Below, piece by piece: positions 9,602-19,057 of a stretch of 64,000 nucleotides of DNA (position 1 is its first letter; every line of letters begins with the position of its first letter). This stretch comes from Candidatus Endonucleibacter sp. (ex Gigantidas childressi). GTDB taxonomy: Bacteria > Pseudomonadota > Gammaproteobacteria > Pseudomonadales > Endozoicomonadaceae. Under the pieces are notes generated by a model. That model had not been told where the DNA came from and ran no database searches. It was given only the letters and a program-made list of their open reading frames with translations. The stretch is from the NCBI GenBank assembly GCA_030674875.1, contig JASXSU010000001.1:248001-312000 (forward strand), written 5' to 3'. Made by a program: the position numbers and the translations under genes.

Positions 9602-9914
9602 CGAGAGTAAGGAAGAGAATGACATTAAGCTGTGTGTGAAGTGTAGAAGATAAGCGATGAGAGTTATCGGCGCTCCTGCTCACCTGCACTCATGGAGATA
9701 CTCTCACTTGCCTTAAATCCACGACTTCAACAGAAGCGAGAATACATCTTTAATTGCTGCGATTAACTATAGAATCAAGTAAGTCATGACTTAACCAGCA
9801 AGTATAACCCAGATCATTTCCCAATAGCCAAAACTGATGATAGAGTTAGTAGATATCATGCAAATAAAAGCATTCCGTAAACTCTTTCAATAAACTACGA
9901 CAAAAATAACCACC

Positions 9915-10478
9915 ATGAAACAATATCACTTACAAATTACTGTAATACTATTACTCACTTTTTTCATCCAAATCACTGAGGCAAAAGTTTACACAACCAT
10001 GGATAACGATGAAACAATCAGGTTTTCCGACACTCCAACAAACTCAGAGCAAGAAAAAGAAGTGGAAATAGAGCCCACTAACACCTATAAAGCGATAACA
10101 CCAACTATAGTTATAGAAAAAGAAAAAAAGAAAATAGTTAAAATAACTTACAAGAAACTTGTGATTACAGAGCCTGAAAATGGTATCACCCTTAACGGAT
10201 TAAGCAGCATCACTGTTAACACTGTCGTTACTCCACCTCTCCATAAAAATCACAATATGGTGGTATTACTAAATGGCAAGCAAGCTTCCAAACCCAAACA
10301 TACAACTAAGTTTACGCTACAAAACCTCCATCGAGGAGAGCATAATATAACGGTTCAGATCCTAAACAAGAAGGGAGAAAATATTATTGAAGCCAGTAAT
10401 ACTATTTATATATTCAAGCCCAGACCCATAATTCTCCGAAATCTTCCTCATTCAGACCCCATCATCATTGAGCCTTGA
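9915..10478 (+). CDS. Secreted DUF4124-type protein
   Basis: 187 residues. A signal peptide of about 23 residues (hydrophobic ITVILLLTFFIQ, cleavage near TEA-KV) is followed by KVYTTMDNDETIRFSDTP, the pattern of DUF4124, a short N-terminal domain common in exported gammaproteobacterial proteins. The second half (about 75-170: ITEPENGITLNGLSSITVN, VVLLNGKQ) looks like an Ig-like beta domain of the sort found at penicillin-binding protein C-termini. Likely periplasmic; function unknown. The ATG has no clear ribosome binding site. It stands alone. Confidence 0.7.
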   Translation: MKQYHLQITVILLLTFFIQITEAKVYTTMDNDETIRFSDTPTNSEQEKEVEIEPTNTYKAITPTIVIEKEKKKIVKITYKKLVITEPENGITLNGLSSITVNTVVTPPLHKNHNMVVLLNGKQASKPKHTTKFTLQNLHRGEHNITVQILNKKGENIIEASNTIYIFKPRPIILRNLPHSDPIIIEP

Positions 10479-10744
10479 CTCAGAGTCATCCTTCTACAAC
10501 TCTTGCACTTCCTATACCTTCATCATGACTGGTGCGAACAAACTACCGAACAAAACCCCCACTAGTCGACGAGTAATTGGTCGTTGAGGCGAGCAGGAGC
10601 CGTCAACAACCTCCCTTCGTTAAGAAGACATAGGTATTGGATAAAAGATAGAACACAAACCAAGTATCAGAATATCAGCCATGCCAACTTGAATTTTTTG
10701 TCTATACTTTATTTAGAAACGCAGTAACAAATGGAGTTGTAAAC

Positions 10745-11290
10745 ATGAATGTTTCATATAGAATAACCGAGAAAAATAGGTTTTTATTATTATCCGGCAT
10801 ATTTAGTGTCGTATTATTGACACCTGTCGATATTTTATCCTCTACGGGCCAACTTGGCAACACCTCAAGCGCAACAATGAAGATTAGCCTAATTATCCAC
10901 CCCAAGCTAGAGACAAAAATACCTCCAAAAATAGCACTAAGCTCTCCAGCAGAGACACTCTCAACCACCTCGCTTAATACAGTGATACCACTTTGCATTA
11001 ACGGTAATGGGTTAGCTCATTATAGTGTTACCGCTAAAGGACACCTTGATACAGGTGACTTTGCTTTAACAAATGGTGACAGTTCTCTTCCTTACAGTGT
11101 CTTACTCTGGAAAAATATCAGCAGTGCACCTCAAACACTGAATAGCGGCCAACCTAGCCAAAATTTACAGCCACTAAACAAAAGTGCAAGCTGCAAAGGG
11201 TCGCCCAGACTAGCATTACAAGCAGATCAATTACCTGACCCCAGCCAGCCTCTATATGGCGCAATAAATCTTACACTCAGCGCCCACTGA
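10745..11290 (+). CDS. Exported pilin-like protein
   Basis: 181 residues with an N-terminal hydrophobic stretch (FLLLSGIFSVVLLTPVDIL) that would act as a signal peptide. The body is Ser/Thr-rich and ends in a beta-strand-like GAINLTLSAH; a Cys pair (PLCINGNG and SASCKGS) could form a disulfide. This resembles small fimbrial or spore-coat-U-type subunits, but I cannot assign a family firmly. GGAG precedes the ATG by 8 bases. The fimbrial-type chaperone gene at 12271 on the same strand supports a surface-fibre role; an IS30-derived element separates them. Confidence 0.5.
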   Translation: MNVSYRITEKNRFLLLSGIFSVVLLTPVDILSSTGQLGNTSSATMKISLIIHPKLETKIPPKIALSSPAETLSTTSLNTVIPLCINGNGLAHYSVTAKGHLDTGDFALTNGDSSLPYSVLLWKNISSAPQTLNSGQPSQNLQPLNKSASCKGSPRLALQADQLPDPSQPLYGAINLTLSAH

Positions 11291-11352
11291 ACTTTAATAA
11301 CTCTCACCCATAATTAACCTCATCCAAAGAATGAGGTTAATTATAACAACTC

Positions 11353-11867
11353 GCGGATTCAAATTCCAAGTGCATCACAGCTTAAGCTGCTAACGCAGCC
11401 CTGTGTTAACCTATTGTCAGGGCTCGTGTTTTGAAATTCAAATCTTTTCTTGGCCGCGAATTAAGCCGCATCAATGCTCGCTTCGCCTCTATCTGACCGA
11501 CCTTCTTGAAGTCTGTATTCTTGGAAAATATTGTCGTAGCAAGCCATTGGTGTTCTCATTCTACTCGCCCGAGCCGACCGCCTATCTGTTCGGCCTTGTG
11601 CTTGCCTATGCCTATATTCACGTTCACCAGTATTCCTTGCCAACTCACGATTCACCGTGGACTGGCTGGTGCCAATGATCTCCGCTATCTACCTTTGGCT
11701 GCAACCGCTTTTCTTTAGTGCGGAAATCTGGCATCGTTGTTCGTAAGCCAGTTGTTGGTAAGTTATCGTCATCACTTCATCTCTTGCCGGAGAAAGGGGT
11801 AGGAGCTTACCTTCAGCTGACCCTTTCTTCTACCTAGTAAAGTGATGCACTTCAGATTTGAATCCGC
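11353..11867. mobile_element. Miniature IS30-derived element, 515 bp
   Basis: Inverted ends GCGGATTCAAATTCCAAGTG and (reverse complement of the right end) GCGGATTCAAATCTGAAGTG bracket 515 bp. The minus strand keeps pieces of an IS30-family helix-turn-helix (NRELARNTGEREYRHRQAQG) joined out of frame to the transposase C-terminus (RTPMACYDNIFQEYRLQEGR). The catalytic middle is deleted, so the element is non-autonomous. Related copies: 27946-28417 and the fragment 9085-9330. Confidence 0.8.
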
Positions 11868-11959
11868 CACTGTTTACCTTAGTTCATTATCATAATAGAA
11901 TGTATTTTCAAGGATTTGGAATTGCAACTCAGCGATAAGTGATAGAAGTCACAAAATTT

Positions 11960-12029
11960 TGAGGGCATTAAACGGCTGCGGTAAGATAACGATGAAAACA
12001 AAGTAGCAACTTCGAAGACAATGGGTATA
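11960..12029 (+). repeat. ERIC-like element, right half only
   Basis: Ends with GTAGCAACTTCGAAGACAAT followed by GGGTATA, the right-hand part of the ERIC-like consensus. It runs directly into the complete element that follows, sharing the TATA junction. Confidence 0.55.
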
Positions 12030-12149
12030 TACATCTACCATTGAGCGTATAGGAGACAAACGAGCAAGCTACTATGAACCTACGCGCAGCAGATAGCTTG
12101 GGTAGTAAGAACAGTTAATATCCCCATGCCTTCAAGGAAAATGGGCATA
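12028..12149 (+). repeat. ERIC-like element
   Basis: TATACATCTACCATTGAGCG at the left; GCCTTCAAGGAAAATGGGCA then TATA at the right; a central part with GACAAACGAGCAAGC and AACAGTTAATATC. Same order of blocks as the other copies but diverged. It lies about 120 bases before the fimbrial-type chaperone gene. Confidence 0.7.
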
Positions 12150-12270
12150 TAACCCAAACACAAAAGGAACTGGAGCGTATGAGCCATCTCAGCCACTACT
12201 TTAAAAAAGTAACATAGGCATAGCTAGGACTAAACATCATCTCTTTCAGACAAAAAAGGCACTTAGTCGT

Positions 12271-13044
12271 ATGTTTACGCGATCTACATTCTACCTACTA
12301 TTGACATCATTAATATTTAGCACAAATATTTTTGCCGCCCTTTCTCTGGACCGAATAATCATATACTTTTCTCCCAGCGAGCAAGTACAAGATATCACTG
12401 TCACCAATCCAGACAAAGACACCTTATTTCTGCAAACAGAAGTTTATCTAGTATCTAACCCTGGTCGTACAAATGAAAAAAGAGTTAAAATCACCGATCC
12501 TGATAAGATGGGCCTACTAGCTACTCCTAGCAAAGCCGTTATTCCCACCAATTCTCACAAAACCTTGAGACTCATCAGCCTTGAAAAACCAATAAAAAAT
12601 GAACAAGTTTATCGAGTCACATTCAAACCCATAGTAGGAGACCTTAAAGCCAGTAATACCGCGATAAAACTTCTAATCGCCTATCAGGCTCTAGTCTTTG
12701 TTCGCCCTAACAAACCACATTATGATGTCTCCGCAAAACAAAAAAACAACCAGCTGACATTCACCAATTCAGGCAATATTAATGCTATCATGCGCAACGG
12801 CCAATACTGCACCAGCAAGAAGGATGATAGCTGTAAACCCCTTACACAAACAACTCGCCTTTATGCAGAGCAAAGCTGGACACTGGATATTCCACTGGGT
12901 TCAACACGCATAAAATATGGACTATTTGATGGCGATCATGAAAAAACGCATACATTTTCAATAACCAGTCCTACACAACCGGCAGAACCTGAGAATCTCA
13001 AAAAAGACAGAAAACGCCAAAGGCCCGCAGGTAGAAGTGGATGA
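12271..13044 (+). CDS. Fimbrial-type periplasmic chaperone (PapD-like fold)
   Basis: 257 residues. A signal peptide of about 22 residues (YLLLTSLIFSTNIFA) is followed by an Ig-like domain: LSLDRIIIYFSPSEQVQDIT, then KAVIPTNSHKTLRLISLEKP, YRVTFKPIVGD and LIAYQALVFVRP. The layout of strands is that of pilus chaperones, nearest the CS1/Ecp-type class. Such proteins donate a strand to pilin subunits and deliver them to an outer-membrane usher. No usher is present nearby, and the C-terminal 25 residues are basic and disordered (NLKKDRKRQRPAGRSG). With the pilin-like gene at 10745 this may be a reduced locus. Confidence in the fold is fair, in its activity low. Confidence 0.68.
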   Translation: MFTRSTFYLLLTSLIFSTNIFAALSLDRIIIYFSPSEQVQDITVTNPDKDTLFLQTEVYLVSNPGRTNEKRVKITDPDKMGLLATPSKAVIPTNSHKTLRLISLEKPIKNEQVYRVTFKPIVGDLKASNTAIKLLIAYQALVFVRPNKPHYDVSAKQKNNQLTFTNSGNINAIMRNGQYCTSKKDDSCKPLTQTTRLYAEQSWTLDIPLGSTRIKYGLFDGDHEKTHTFSITSPTQPAEPENLKKDRKRQRPAGRSG

Positions 13045-13195
13045 GAATATAGTCGAAAAGCATAGATCTGATGATCCGCTATCGTTTATTGAAGTATTCC
13101 AGCAACGGTACAAAGTCCCAAGTCTACCAAGTCTGCCCCATTTTTATGGTGGGGTCGTTACTCTATAATTGGTCTACCATGCCGCACATTGTTGA

Positions 13196-13305
13196 GAATT
13201 ACCGGTAATCATCTTCAGGTAGATGACAAACAAGCGAAACCTCATGACCCTACGAGGGGTGAGCGATAACAGTCAAGAACCACCATCTTCAAGGATAGTG
13301 GGTAT
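13196..13305 (+). repeat. ERIC-like element
   Basis: Blocks GATGACAAACAAGCGAAAC, CTCATGACCCTACGAGGGG, TGAGCGATAACAGTCAAG and ATCTTCAAGGATAGTGGGTA in the ERIC order. It shares its right TATA with the next element. Confidence 0.7.
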
Positions 13306-13433
13306 ATCCCGCTGCCTTTGCAGGTACTACTTTGTTGCAGGTACTTGTTCACCACAGTCGTTTGGCACTCCTAATCTTCTGTGGAGTCCCTCACGTGTAA
13401 CCGCGTAGCAACTCTAGATCCTTTGGGTATATA
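13305..13433 (-). repeat. ERIC-like element, second subfamily
   Basis: Contains the core CACCACAGTCGTTTGGCACT / CCTAATCTTCTGTGGAG, a different central stem from the main ERIC-like set, and ends with the shared GCGTAGCAACT and GGGTATA. Sister copies lie at 16205, 26133, 33183 and 60610. Together with the preceding copy it fills the gap between the chaperone gene and pit. Confidence 0.55.
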
Positions 13434-13482
13434 CCTGCATTTCGAAACAATTTGCTGCCAAAACGAATTCGTCGCTACAATT

Positions 13483-14754
13483 TCAGGAAAATGCCATCTT
13501 GATAATATAAAAAAATATAATGGACAAAATAGCTCCAACAGGTAGTGTTATCAACCATGACATAAAAATAGTGCCAATAACTCTAAGATTAAGCGCCCCT
13601 ATTCCTCTTGCTACCCCTACACCTAATACTGCACCAACAAGAGTATGTGTGGTGGAAACCGGAAGCCCTACCCCAGAAGCTAGAACTACTGTTGATCCTG
13701 CTGCCAATTCTGCGGCAAAGCCTCGGCTGGGTGTCAACTCTGTAATATGAGTACCAACAGTCGCCATAACTCGGTAGCCATATGTAGTTAAGCCAACCAC
13801 AATACCTATCCCTCCCAACAATAGTATCCATTCCGGCATAATAGCTTTACTGGCAATTTCTCCTCCTGAACCAATAATGCTGACAATCGCGGCCAAGGGG
13901 CCTACCGCATTAGCAACATCGTTCGAACCATGAGCAAAAGCCATTGCGCAAGCAGTAAAAATCATCATTACACCGAAAACTTTTTCAACATTGGAAAATT
14001 GAAATTTTCTGTCAGATTGGGGTACTTCTACTACCTTGGACAAGGCATACTTGCCAACCAGCATAATCAGTAAACCCATCAGTAATGCTAAAATAACGCA
14101 GCTACTACTATCAATCGGCAACCCAACATGCTTCAGCCCTTTAGTTAAGGTAACCATAGACATAATAAAGCCCATGACAAACATATAGAAAGGTACATAT
14201 TTCTTAGCGCTTTTAAAAGGATTATCCGTATCTAAAATCAGCTTTTGAACACTCATAAAAATCAAGAAGGCAAGTGATCCGGAAAGCAATGGGGATACCA
14301 CCCAGCTAGCGACAATAGACGACACTTTACTCCAATCAACCGCCGCAGGAGCAATACCAACAGCGGCAAAACCAACAATCGCACCAACTATAGAATGTGT
14401 TGTCGATACCGGCCAAGCATAATGAGTTGCGATCAACAACCAAGTACCTGCGGCCAACAGCGCGGCCAGCATTCCATAAGCCAGTAGCTCAGGATTTGCG
14501 CGCAGTTCCAGCATATTCGGGTCAATTATTCCTTTCCGGATAGTTTCCGTCACCGACCCTCCCGCCAGATATGCTCCAGCGAACTCAAGAATCACCGCAA
14601 TTATAATCGCTTGCTTAACTGTCAAGGCACCGGAACCTACCGAAGTCCCCATGGCATTTGCTACATCATTTGCTCCGACACCCCAAGCCATAAAAAAACC
14701 AAAGACACAGGCCAAAATAAGTATGATCGTTCCATACTCAGCGATAATATCCAT
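13483..14754 (-). CDS. Inorganic phosphate transporter, PiT family
   Basis: 423 residues, about ten membrane spans. The internally duplicated PiT signature is present twice: GANDVANAMGTSVGSGALTV near the N-terminus and GSNDVANAVGPLAAI in the second half, each followed by a PVSTTH motif (WPVSTTHSIVGAIVG and LPVSTTHTLVGAVLG). PiT proteins import phosphate as a metal-phosphate complex with protons or sodium. It starts 18 bases after the DUF47 gene on the same strand, the common pairing for regulated PiT systems. No Pho box was searched for. Confidence 0.93.
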   Translation of the reverse strand: MDIIAEYGTIILILACVFGFFMAWGVGANDVANAMGTSVGSGALTVKQAIIIAVILEFAGAYLAGGSVTETIRKGIIDPNMLELRANPELLAYGMLAALLAAGTWLLIATHYAWPVSTTHSIVGAIVGFAAVGIAPAAVDWSKVSSIVASWVVSPLLSGSLAFLIFMSVQKLILDTDNPFKSAKKYVPFYMFVMGFIMSMVTLTKGLKHVGLPIDSSSCVILALLMGLLIMLVGKYALSKVVEVPQSDRKFQFSNVEKVFGVMMIFTACAMAFAHGSNDVANAVGPLAAIVSIIGSGGEIASKAIMPEWILLLGGIGIVVGLTTYGYRVMATVGTHITELTPSRGFAAELAAGSTVVLASGVGLPVSTTHTLVGAVLGVGVARGIGALNLRVIGTIFMSWLITLPVGAILSIIFFYIIKMAFS

Positions 14755-14772
14755 GAATTAAATTCTCTGCAA

Positions 14773-15453
14773 TTAACGGGCTAGAAGAAGCTGTAAACGA
14801 TTACCTACTCGATAGGCACGGTCGGCAAGATCGCCAACCCAATCGATAATTTTATATAAAAAGATGACATCAACAGGAGGTAAATTTTTTTCCAATTTAT
14901 ATAGTGACAATCGAACCTGAATCTGTAGTTCATCTGTTTCACTTTCTATTCTATCAAGATCTTTAATCAACTCCTCAACCAGATCAACTTCCCGCCCCTT
15001 AAAGCCTGCTTCCAGTAACACATCCAGCTCATCCATCGCACGCAGCGCTTGAAATGAAGTAGCAATAGAGCGACGGAGGTACTCAAAAAATACAATACGA
15101 ACTTCTTCCGGAATACTCATTTTACGGCCAATGACAATACCAGCAATATCCTTAGCACGATTAGCCACTTTATCCTGAGCAGTAATAATTTCAAGAAGAT
15201 CAGAGCGAGGAACCGGCAAAAAAAGACTTTTTGGTAGTGAAAGCCTTATGCTTTTTTTGATATCATCAGCTTTTTGTTCCAATTCAGAGATAATTTGCTG
15301 AATGGCGAGAGCCTTTTCCCAATCATCGTTAAAAGTTGCGTGAAAAAAAGGCTCCAGCTCCTGTGCACACTTATGCACAACAGCCATATGTTTTTGTATC
15401 GGACCGATAGGCGAGCGGCCAAATACACTTGCGATCAAATTACTTGTTGACAT
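14773..15453 (-). CDS. DUF47 (PhoU-like) Pit accessory protein
   Basis: 226 residues, almost entirely helical, without membrane segments. The N-terminal SVFGRSPIGPIQKHMAVVHK and the conserved ISELEQKADDIKKSIRLSLP and TAQDKVANRAKDIAGIVI are typical of the TIGR00153/DUF47 family. Members bind metal ions like PhoU and are usually next to PiT genes, where they are thought to regulate or stabilise the transporter. It precedes pit by 18 bases, so the two are likely one transcript. Confidence 0.9.
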   Translation of the reverse strand: MSTSNLIASVFGRSPIGPIQKHMAVVHKCAQELEPFFHATFNDDWEKALAIQQIISELEQKADDIKKSIRLSLPKSLFLPVPRSDLLEIITAQDKVANRAKDIAGIVIGRKMSIPEEVRIVFFEYLRRSIATSFQALRAMDELDVLLEAGFKGREVDLVEELIKDLDRIESETDELQIQVRLSLYKLEKNLPPVDVIFLYKIIDWVGDLADRAYRVGNRLQLLLAR

Positions 15454-15554
15454 AAAATAACTCCATTACCTAAAAAAGGAATTATACAGTCATCAGAAAA
15501 CATGCTCCACTTTTATAATGAGTTCTGAGTACCAGAGTCTATTGAGTGAGTTAA

Positions 15555-16178
15555 ATGAGCCAAGAAATTGAATTAAAACTATCTGTACCAAAAAATCAAG
15601 CAACGTTACTGGCACAACTGCCATTTTGGAATGAGTACTGCCGCAATGATAGTCTCCGCTTTCATTTAATAAACACCTATTTTGATACGCCAGATCTGTA
15701 TCTAAGAAAATCGCATATTTCACTAAGGATTAGAGAAAAGCAAGGCGTATTCTATCAGACTCTGAAAACTAGCGGTTCTAGCAAGAATGGCTTAACTAGG
15801 CGAGGAGAGTGGGAGTGGCCCTTAAGGAAACCTGAACTTGATTATTCTTTGTTAGAAAGCCTTGATTTAGCCCCGTTAAAAGCCACTCAGTTTAATCAGC
15901 TAACTCCTCTGTTCAAGACAGATTTTCAGAGAACCTGCTGGAATCTTACTTGGATTACGCCATTAGCTCATATAGAGGCTGCTCTTGATATCGGTGAAGT
16001 ACAAGTTCAGGAAAAAAAACATCCTATTTGTGAGATGGAACTGGAGTTACTCGAAGGAGACGAGGAAGCCCTGATGGTAGTTGCCAAGCACCTCCAACAA
16101 ATGATCAATTTAACTCCTTGTGACAGAAGCAAATCCAGCAGAGGTTTTGAATTGCTAGGTCATACCGGAAAAACATAG
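15555..16178 (+). CDS. CYTH-domain inorganic triphosphatase-like protein
   Basis: 207 residues. The N-terminus MSQEIELKLSVP holds the ExExK signature of the CYTH tunnel fold. Basic and acidic residues that line the tunnel follow (FDTPDLYLRKSHISLRIR, GLTRRGEWEWPL, CEMELELLEGDEEAL). Compared with E. coli YgiF it lacks the C-terminal CHAD domain. Likely activity is hydrolysis of inorganic triphosphate or a related polyphosphate in the cytoplasm, based on the family. It is divergently oriented from the DUF47-pit pair, 101 bases away; joint control with phosphate transport is speculation. Confidence 0.85.
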   Translation: MSQEIELKLSVPKNQATLLAQLPFWNEYCRNDSLRFHLINTYFDTPDLYLRKSHISLRIREKQGVFYQTLKTSGSSKNGLTRRGEWEWPLRKPELDYSLLESLDLAPLKATQFNQLTPLFKTDFQRTCWNLTWITPLAHIEAALDIGEVQVQEKKHPICEMELELLEGDEEALMVVAKHLQQMINLTPCDRSKSSRGFELLGHTGKT

Positions 16179-16204
16179 TCAAAATAATTATACTTGTCGC
16201 CTTT

Positions 16205-16292
16205 GTTATAACGTTCGCTCACCACAGCCCCTTAGTACTCCTAAACTTCTGTGGCTTAGCTTGCTTGCCTCCGCGAATTCTATGGATATAGT
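16205..16292 (-). repeat. ERIC-like element, second subfamily, worn
   Basis: CGTTCGCTCACCACAGCCCC, TAGTACTCCTAAACTTCTGT and CTTAGCTTGCTTGCC match the second-subfamily core at 26133-26232; a degenerate right end reads TTCTATGGATATA. Confidence 0.5.
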
Positions 16293-16410
16293 TTTAGTTA
16301 GCGACAATAGATAGAAACTCCAGTAGGGTTGGAAACTGGTATATAATGGACGAGCGTTTACATTTCGTTTATTCAAAGGCCTTCTTAAAAGGAACTTCCA
16401 GGAGAGCATT

Positions 16411-18192
16411 TTGGTAGCCCCAGACTCAAACCCCAACCTAACAGCATTAGATTCCCCTAACTTGTTGCAAGATCTAGTAGATAGCTCTCTTCTTAGCCCC
16501 CATGACAGGAATAAGGCTTTGAAGTCGGAAGAATTTATTCAACATCCTAAGACAAACCCTTTAGAGCTCCTGGCATCCCTAAGCCTTCAAAACCTTTCCG
16601 AGCCAAGTAAAACTCTGGATATAGAGCAACTATTTAGCTGGTTGGCGAGTCGCGTAGGCCAACCTTTTTTTATTATTGATCCATTAAAAATAGATGTTAC
16701 ATTTGTTACTTCAGTCATGTCCCATGCTTACGCCAAAAGACATGAAATTCTAGCGGTTGCAGCAGTCAATAACAGCATAGTGATAGCGTCTGCACAACCT
16801 TGGAATCAAAGCTGGGAAGAAAGCCTTCAACATGCTAATGGCAAAGATATTAAACGCGTCATTGCCAATCCCATTGATATTCGTCGTTATACCGAGGAAT
16901 TTTACCAATTATCCCAGTCCGTTGACGGCGCTTTAGGCAGTAAAAATTCAGCATCCGATACTAGCAATTTTGAACAACTGTTAGAGCTAGGAGCAAATAA
17001 AACTTCTGAAGCTAACGATCAGCATATTGCGAACATTGTAGAATGGCTGCTGCGATATGCCTTTGAGCAACGAGCCAGCGATATCCATATTGAGCCACGA
17101 CGGGAACACTGCTATTTACGATTTCGCATAGATGGTGTACTTCATCATATCTATGAAATGCCACCAGCCGTCGCCAGCGCAATGATAAGCAGACTGAAAA
17201 TATTGGGACGAATGAATCTTGCTGAAAAGCGCAAACCCCAAGACGGACGACTGAAAACTCTAACCACAGACGGTCAAGAGACAGAGCTGAGATTATCAAC
17301 AGTGCCTACTGCCTTTGGTGAAAAATTGGTGATGCGGATATTTGACCCTAAAGTGTTGGTACAAAGTTTATTTGACTTAGGTTTTTCCACAGTTGATAAG
17401 CAGCGATGGCGATCCATGAGTAAGCGTACCCACGGACTTATATTGATCACAGGGCCAACTGGCTCTGGAAAAACAACGTCTCTGTACTCAACATTGAAAT
17501 ATCTGGCTACTCAAGAGGTTAATGTCTGTACCATTGAAGACCCTATTGAAATGATAGAGCCCAGCTTTAATCAGATGCAAGTACAGCATAATATCGATCT
17601 GAATTTTGCTACTGGATTAAGGGCTTTGTTAAGACAGGATCCGGATATTATCATGGTGGGTGAAATTAGGGACTCAGAAACTGCTGAAATGGCAATACAA
17701 GCGGCTCTAACGGGACACTTGGTACTATCAACCATGCATACCAACGATGCACCGTCTGCGATCCTCAGGATGAGAGAGCTAAATATTCCAGCCTATCTTT
17801 TGAGATCTTGCCTCCTCGGTGTTATGGCGCAGCGACTGGTGCGAACACTTTGCTCTAGCTGCAAAAACGAAATTATTCTTAACGAAAAAGAATGGACCAA
17901 ATTGATCAGTCCTAGTTTTTTAGAGTTTCCCAAACAAGTATTTGAAGCCACTGGCTGCTCGAACTGTAGGAATACCGGATATAACGGTCGTGTCGGTCTA
18001 TTTGAAATCATGCTGCTCGAAGGAGATTTGCTGAATTTTATAAATGAGAATGTAAATATTAATGATTTACGTCAACAAGCGATAAAACAGGGCATGAGAA
18101 GCCTGAGGCTATCTGGTGCAGAAAAAATAGCAAAGAGCCTTACCTCCGTGGAAGAAGTCTTACGCGTTACGTCTGATCAGTTTCAATCCTGA
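16411..18192 (+). CDS. gspE: GspE/PilB-type secretion ATPase, solitary
   Basis: 593 residues. The N-terminal part (1-190) carries a degenerate GspE-N domain. The ATPase core holds ASDIHIEPRREHCYLRFRID, Walker A GPTGSGKT (about 348-355), the Asp box EDPIEMI, Walker B DPDIIMVGEIRD (about 410) and TGHLVLSTMHTNDAPSA. A zinc-type tetracysteine loop follows (CSSC about 480, CSNC about 515). These hexameric motors power type II secretion or type IV pilus assembly. GspE is my preferred call because of LNFATGLRALLRQDPDIIMV; a PilB or MshE relative is possible. The start is TTG with AGGAG 6 bases upstream. No other secretion gene is adjacent. Confidence 0.82.
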   Translation: MVAPDSNPNLTALDSPNLLQDLVDSSLLSPHDRNKALKSEEFIQHPKTNPLELLASLSLQNLSEPSKTLDIEQLFSWLASRVGQPFFIIDPLKIDVTFVTSVMSHAYAKRHEILAVAAVNNSIVIASAQPWNQSWEESLQHANGKDIKRVIANPIDIRRYTEEFYQLSQSVDGALGSKNSASDTSNFEQLLELGANKTSEANDQHIANIVEWLLRYAFEQRASDIHIEPRREHCYLRFRIDGVLHHIYEMPPAVASAMISRLKILGRMNLAEKRKPQDGRLKTLTTDGQETELRLSTVPTAFGEKLVMRIFDPKVLVQSLFDLGFSTVDKQRWRSMSKRTHGLILITGPTGSGKTTSLYSTLKYLATQEVNVCTIEDPIEMIEPSFNQMQVQHNIDLNFATGLRALLRQDPDIIMVGEIRDSETAEMAIQAALTGHLVLSTMHTNDAPSAILRMRELNIPAYLLRSCLLGVMAQRLVRTLCSSCKNEIILNEKEWTKLISPSFLEFPKQVFEATGCSNCRNTGYNGRVGLFEIMLLEGDLLNFINENVNINDLRQQAIKQGMRSLRLSGAEKIAKSLTSVEEVLRVTSDQFQS

Positions 18193-18258
18193 CCATACCC
18201 GTTGTGCTTGAATGACTTCACTCTCTTACTATCCCATACGCCTCCAAGACAGTGAACA

Positions 18259-18915
18259 TCAAAGATGTGGGCTATCCACCCACTTCAAAAAACTCTTCCG
18301 AACATCTTCGTCTGCTTTTTTGAACCAGTATTTCAAATTGTTTTCAGCCATACTCGCAGACTCTTCGTTCTGGTCTTGTGTTAACGGTAATGGCGAAGTG
18401 CCAGAGATTGCTTGAATCAGCGATGGTAGTGCCGCTGCGTGGGAAGATCCATTAAATTCCCTAGTCTCATCCACGATATCTCTTCCAAACTGCATACCCG
18501 GCTTTTTCAGAATAGCCAATTGATACGAGAGGGGTTTATTCTCCTCATTCGACAAAACTAATGTTCTCATAGGCTCTTTGGCAAATTTATCAGCATCCTT
18601 AACATCATGGAATTTCATACCTTTAAACTGATAATTCTGATTCCCTGCCAAAACAAATGTGACAACGTAAATAGCAGAGTGATACATGGATAAAGAGTTA
18701 CCCTTAGCCGAGTCTTTAAGTAAAGACTTATACTGGAAAACAACCTGATGCTGACCATTAGATAGTTTTACACTTTCATTGCCATCTTTTGCTGCCTTTC
18801 CATCAAGCACTATTATTTCAGTCTGCCCAGGAAATTTAAGGTTGTTACTTGCCAGCACAACAGCAGACACCATATATAAAACAACAGCACACAACAAACG
18901 ATTCACAGACATCAA
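18259..18915 (-). CDS. Exported DUF2057 family protein (YccT-like)
   Basis: 218 residues. A signal peptide of about 22 residues (LCAVVLYMVSAVVLA) precedes NNLKFPGQTEIIVLDGKAAK, and then SVKLSNGQHQVVFQYKSLLK, the pattern of the DUF2057/UPF0319 family (E. coli YccT). The family is periplasmic and of unclear role; YccT has been linked to control of curli assembly in enterobacteria. The C-terminus has KYWFKKADEDVRKSFLKWVD. It converges on gspE with 66 bases between. Confidence 0.75.
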   Translation of the reverse strand: MMSVNRLLCAVVLYMVSAVVLASNNLKFPGQTEIIVLDGKAAKDGNESVKLSNGQHQVVFQYKSLLKDSAKGNSLSMYHSAIYVVTFVLAGNQNYQFKGMKFHDVKDADKFAKEPMRTLVLSNEENKPLSYQLAILKKPGMQFGRDIVDETREFNGSSHAAALPSLIQAISGTSPLPLTQDQNEESASMAENNLKYWFKKADEDVRKSFLKWVDSPHL

Positions 18916-19057
18916 AACTCCAACAGTTTTACCGGCATTACCAGATAATTACACAAGAAACACAATTGACATCATTTCCGCATAGTCAATAATGATCAGT
19001 AGTATACCATTATTTAATCAAGCCAAAATAAAAACTCAGCTTTTTGCCCAGTAGCTT

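Noticed and set aside
11403-11718. Open frames of 70-91 residues on the plus strand
   Set aside because: They are antisense to the miniature IS30 element, whose minus-strand transposase remnants explain the sequence.
15555-16178. Adenylate cyclase CyaB activity for the CYTH protein
   Set aside because: The ExExK fold is shared; most bacterial CYTH proteins of this length are triphosphatases.
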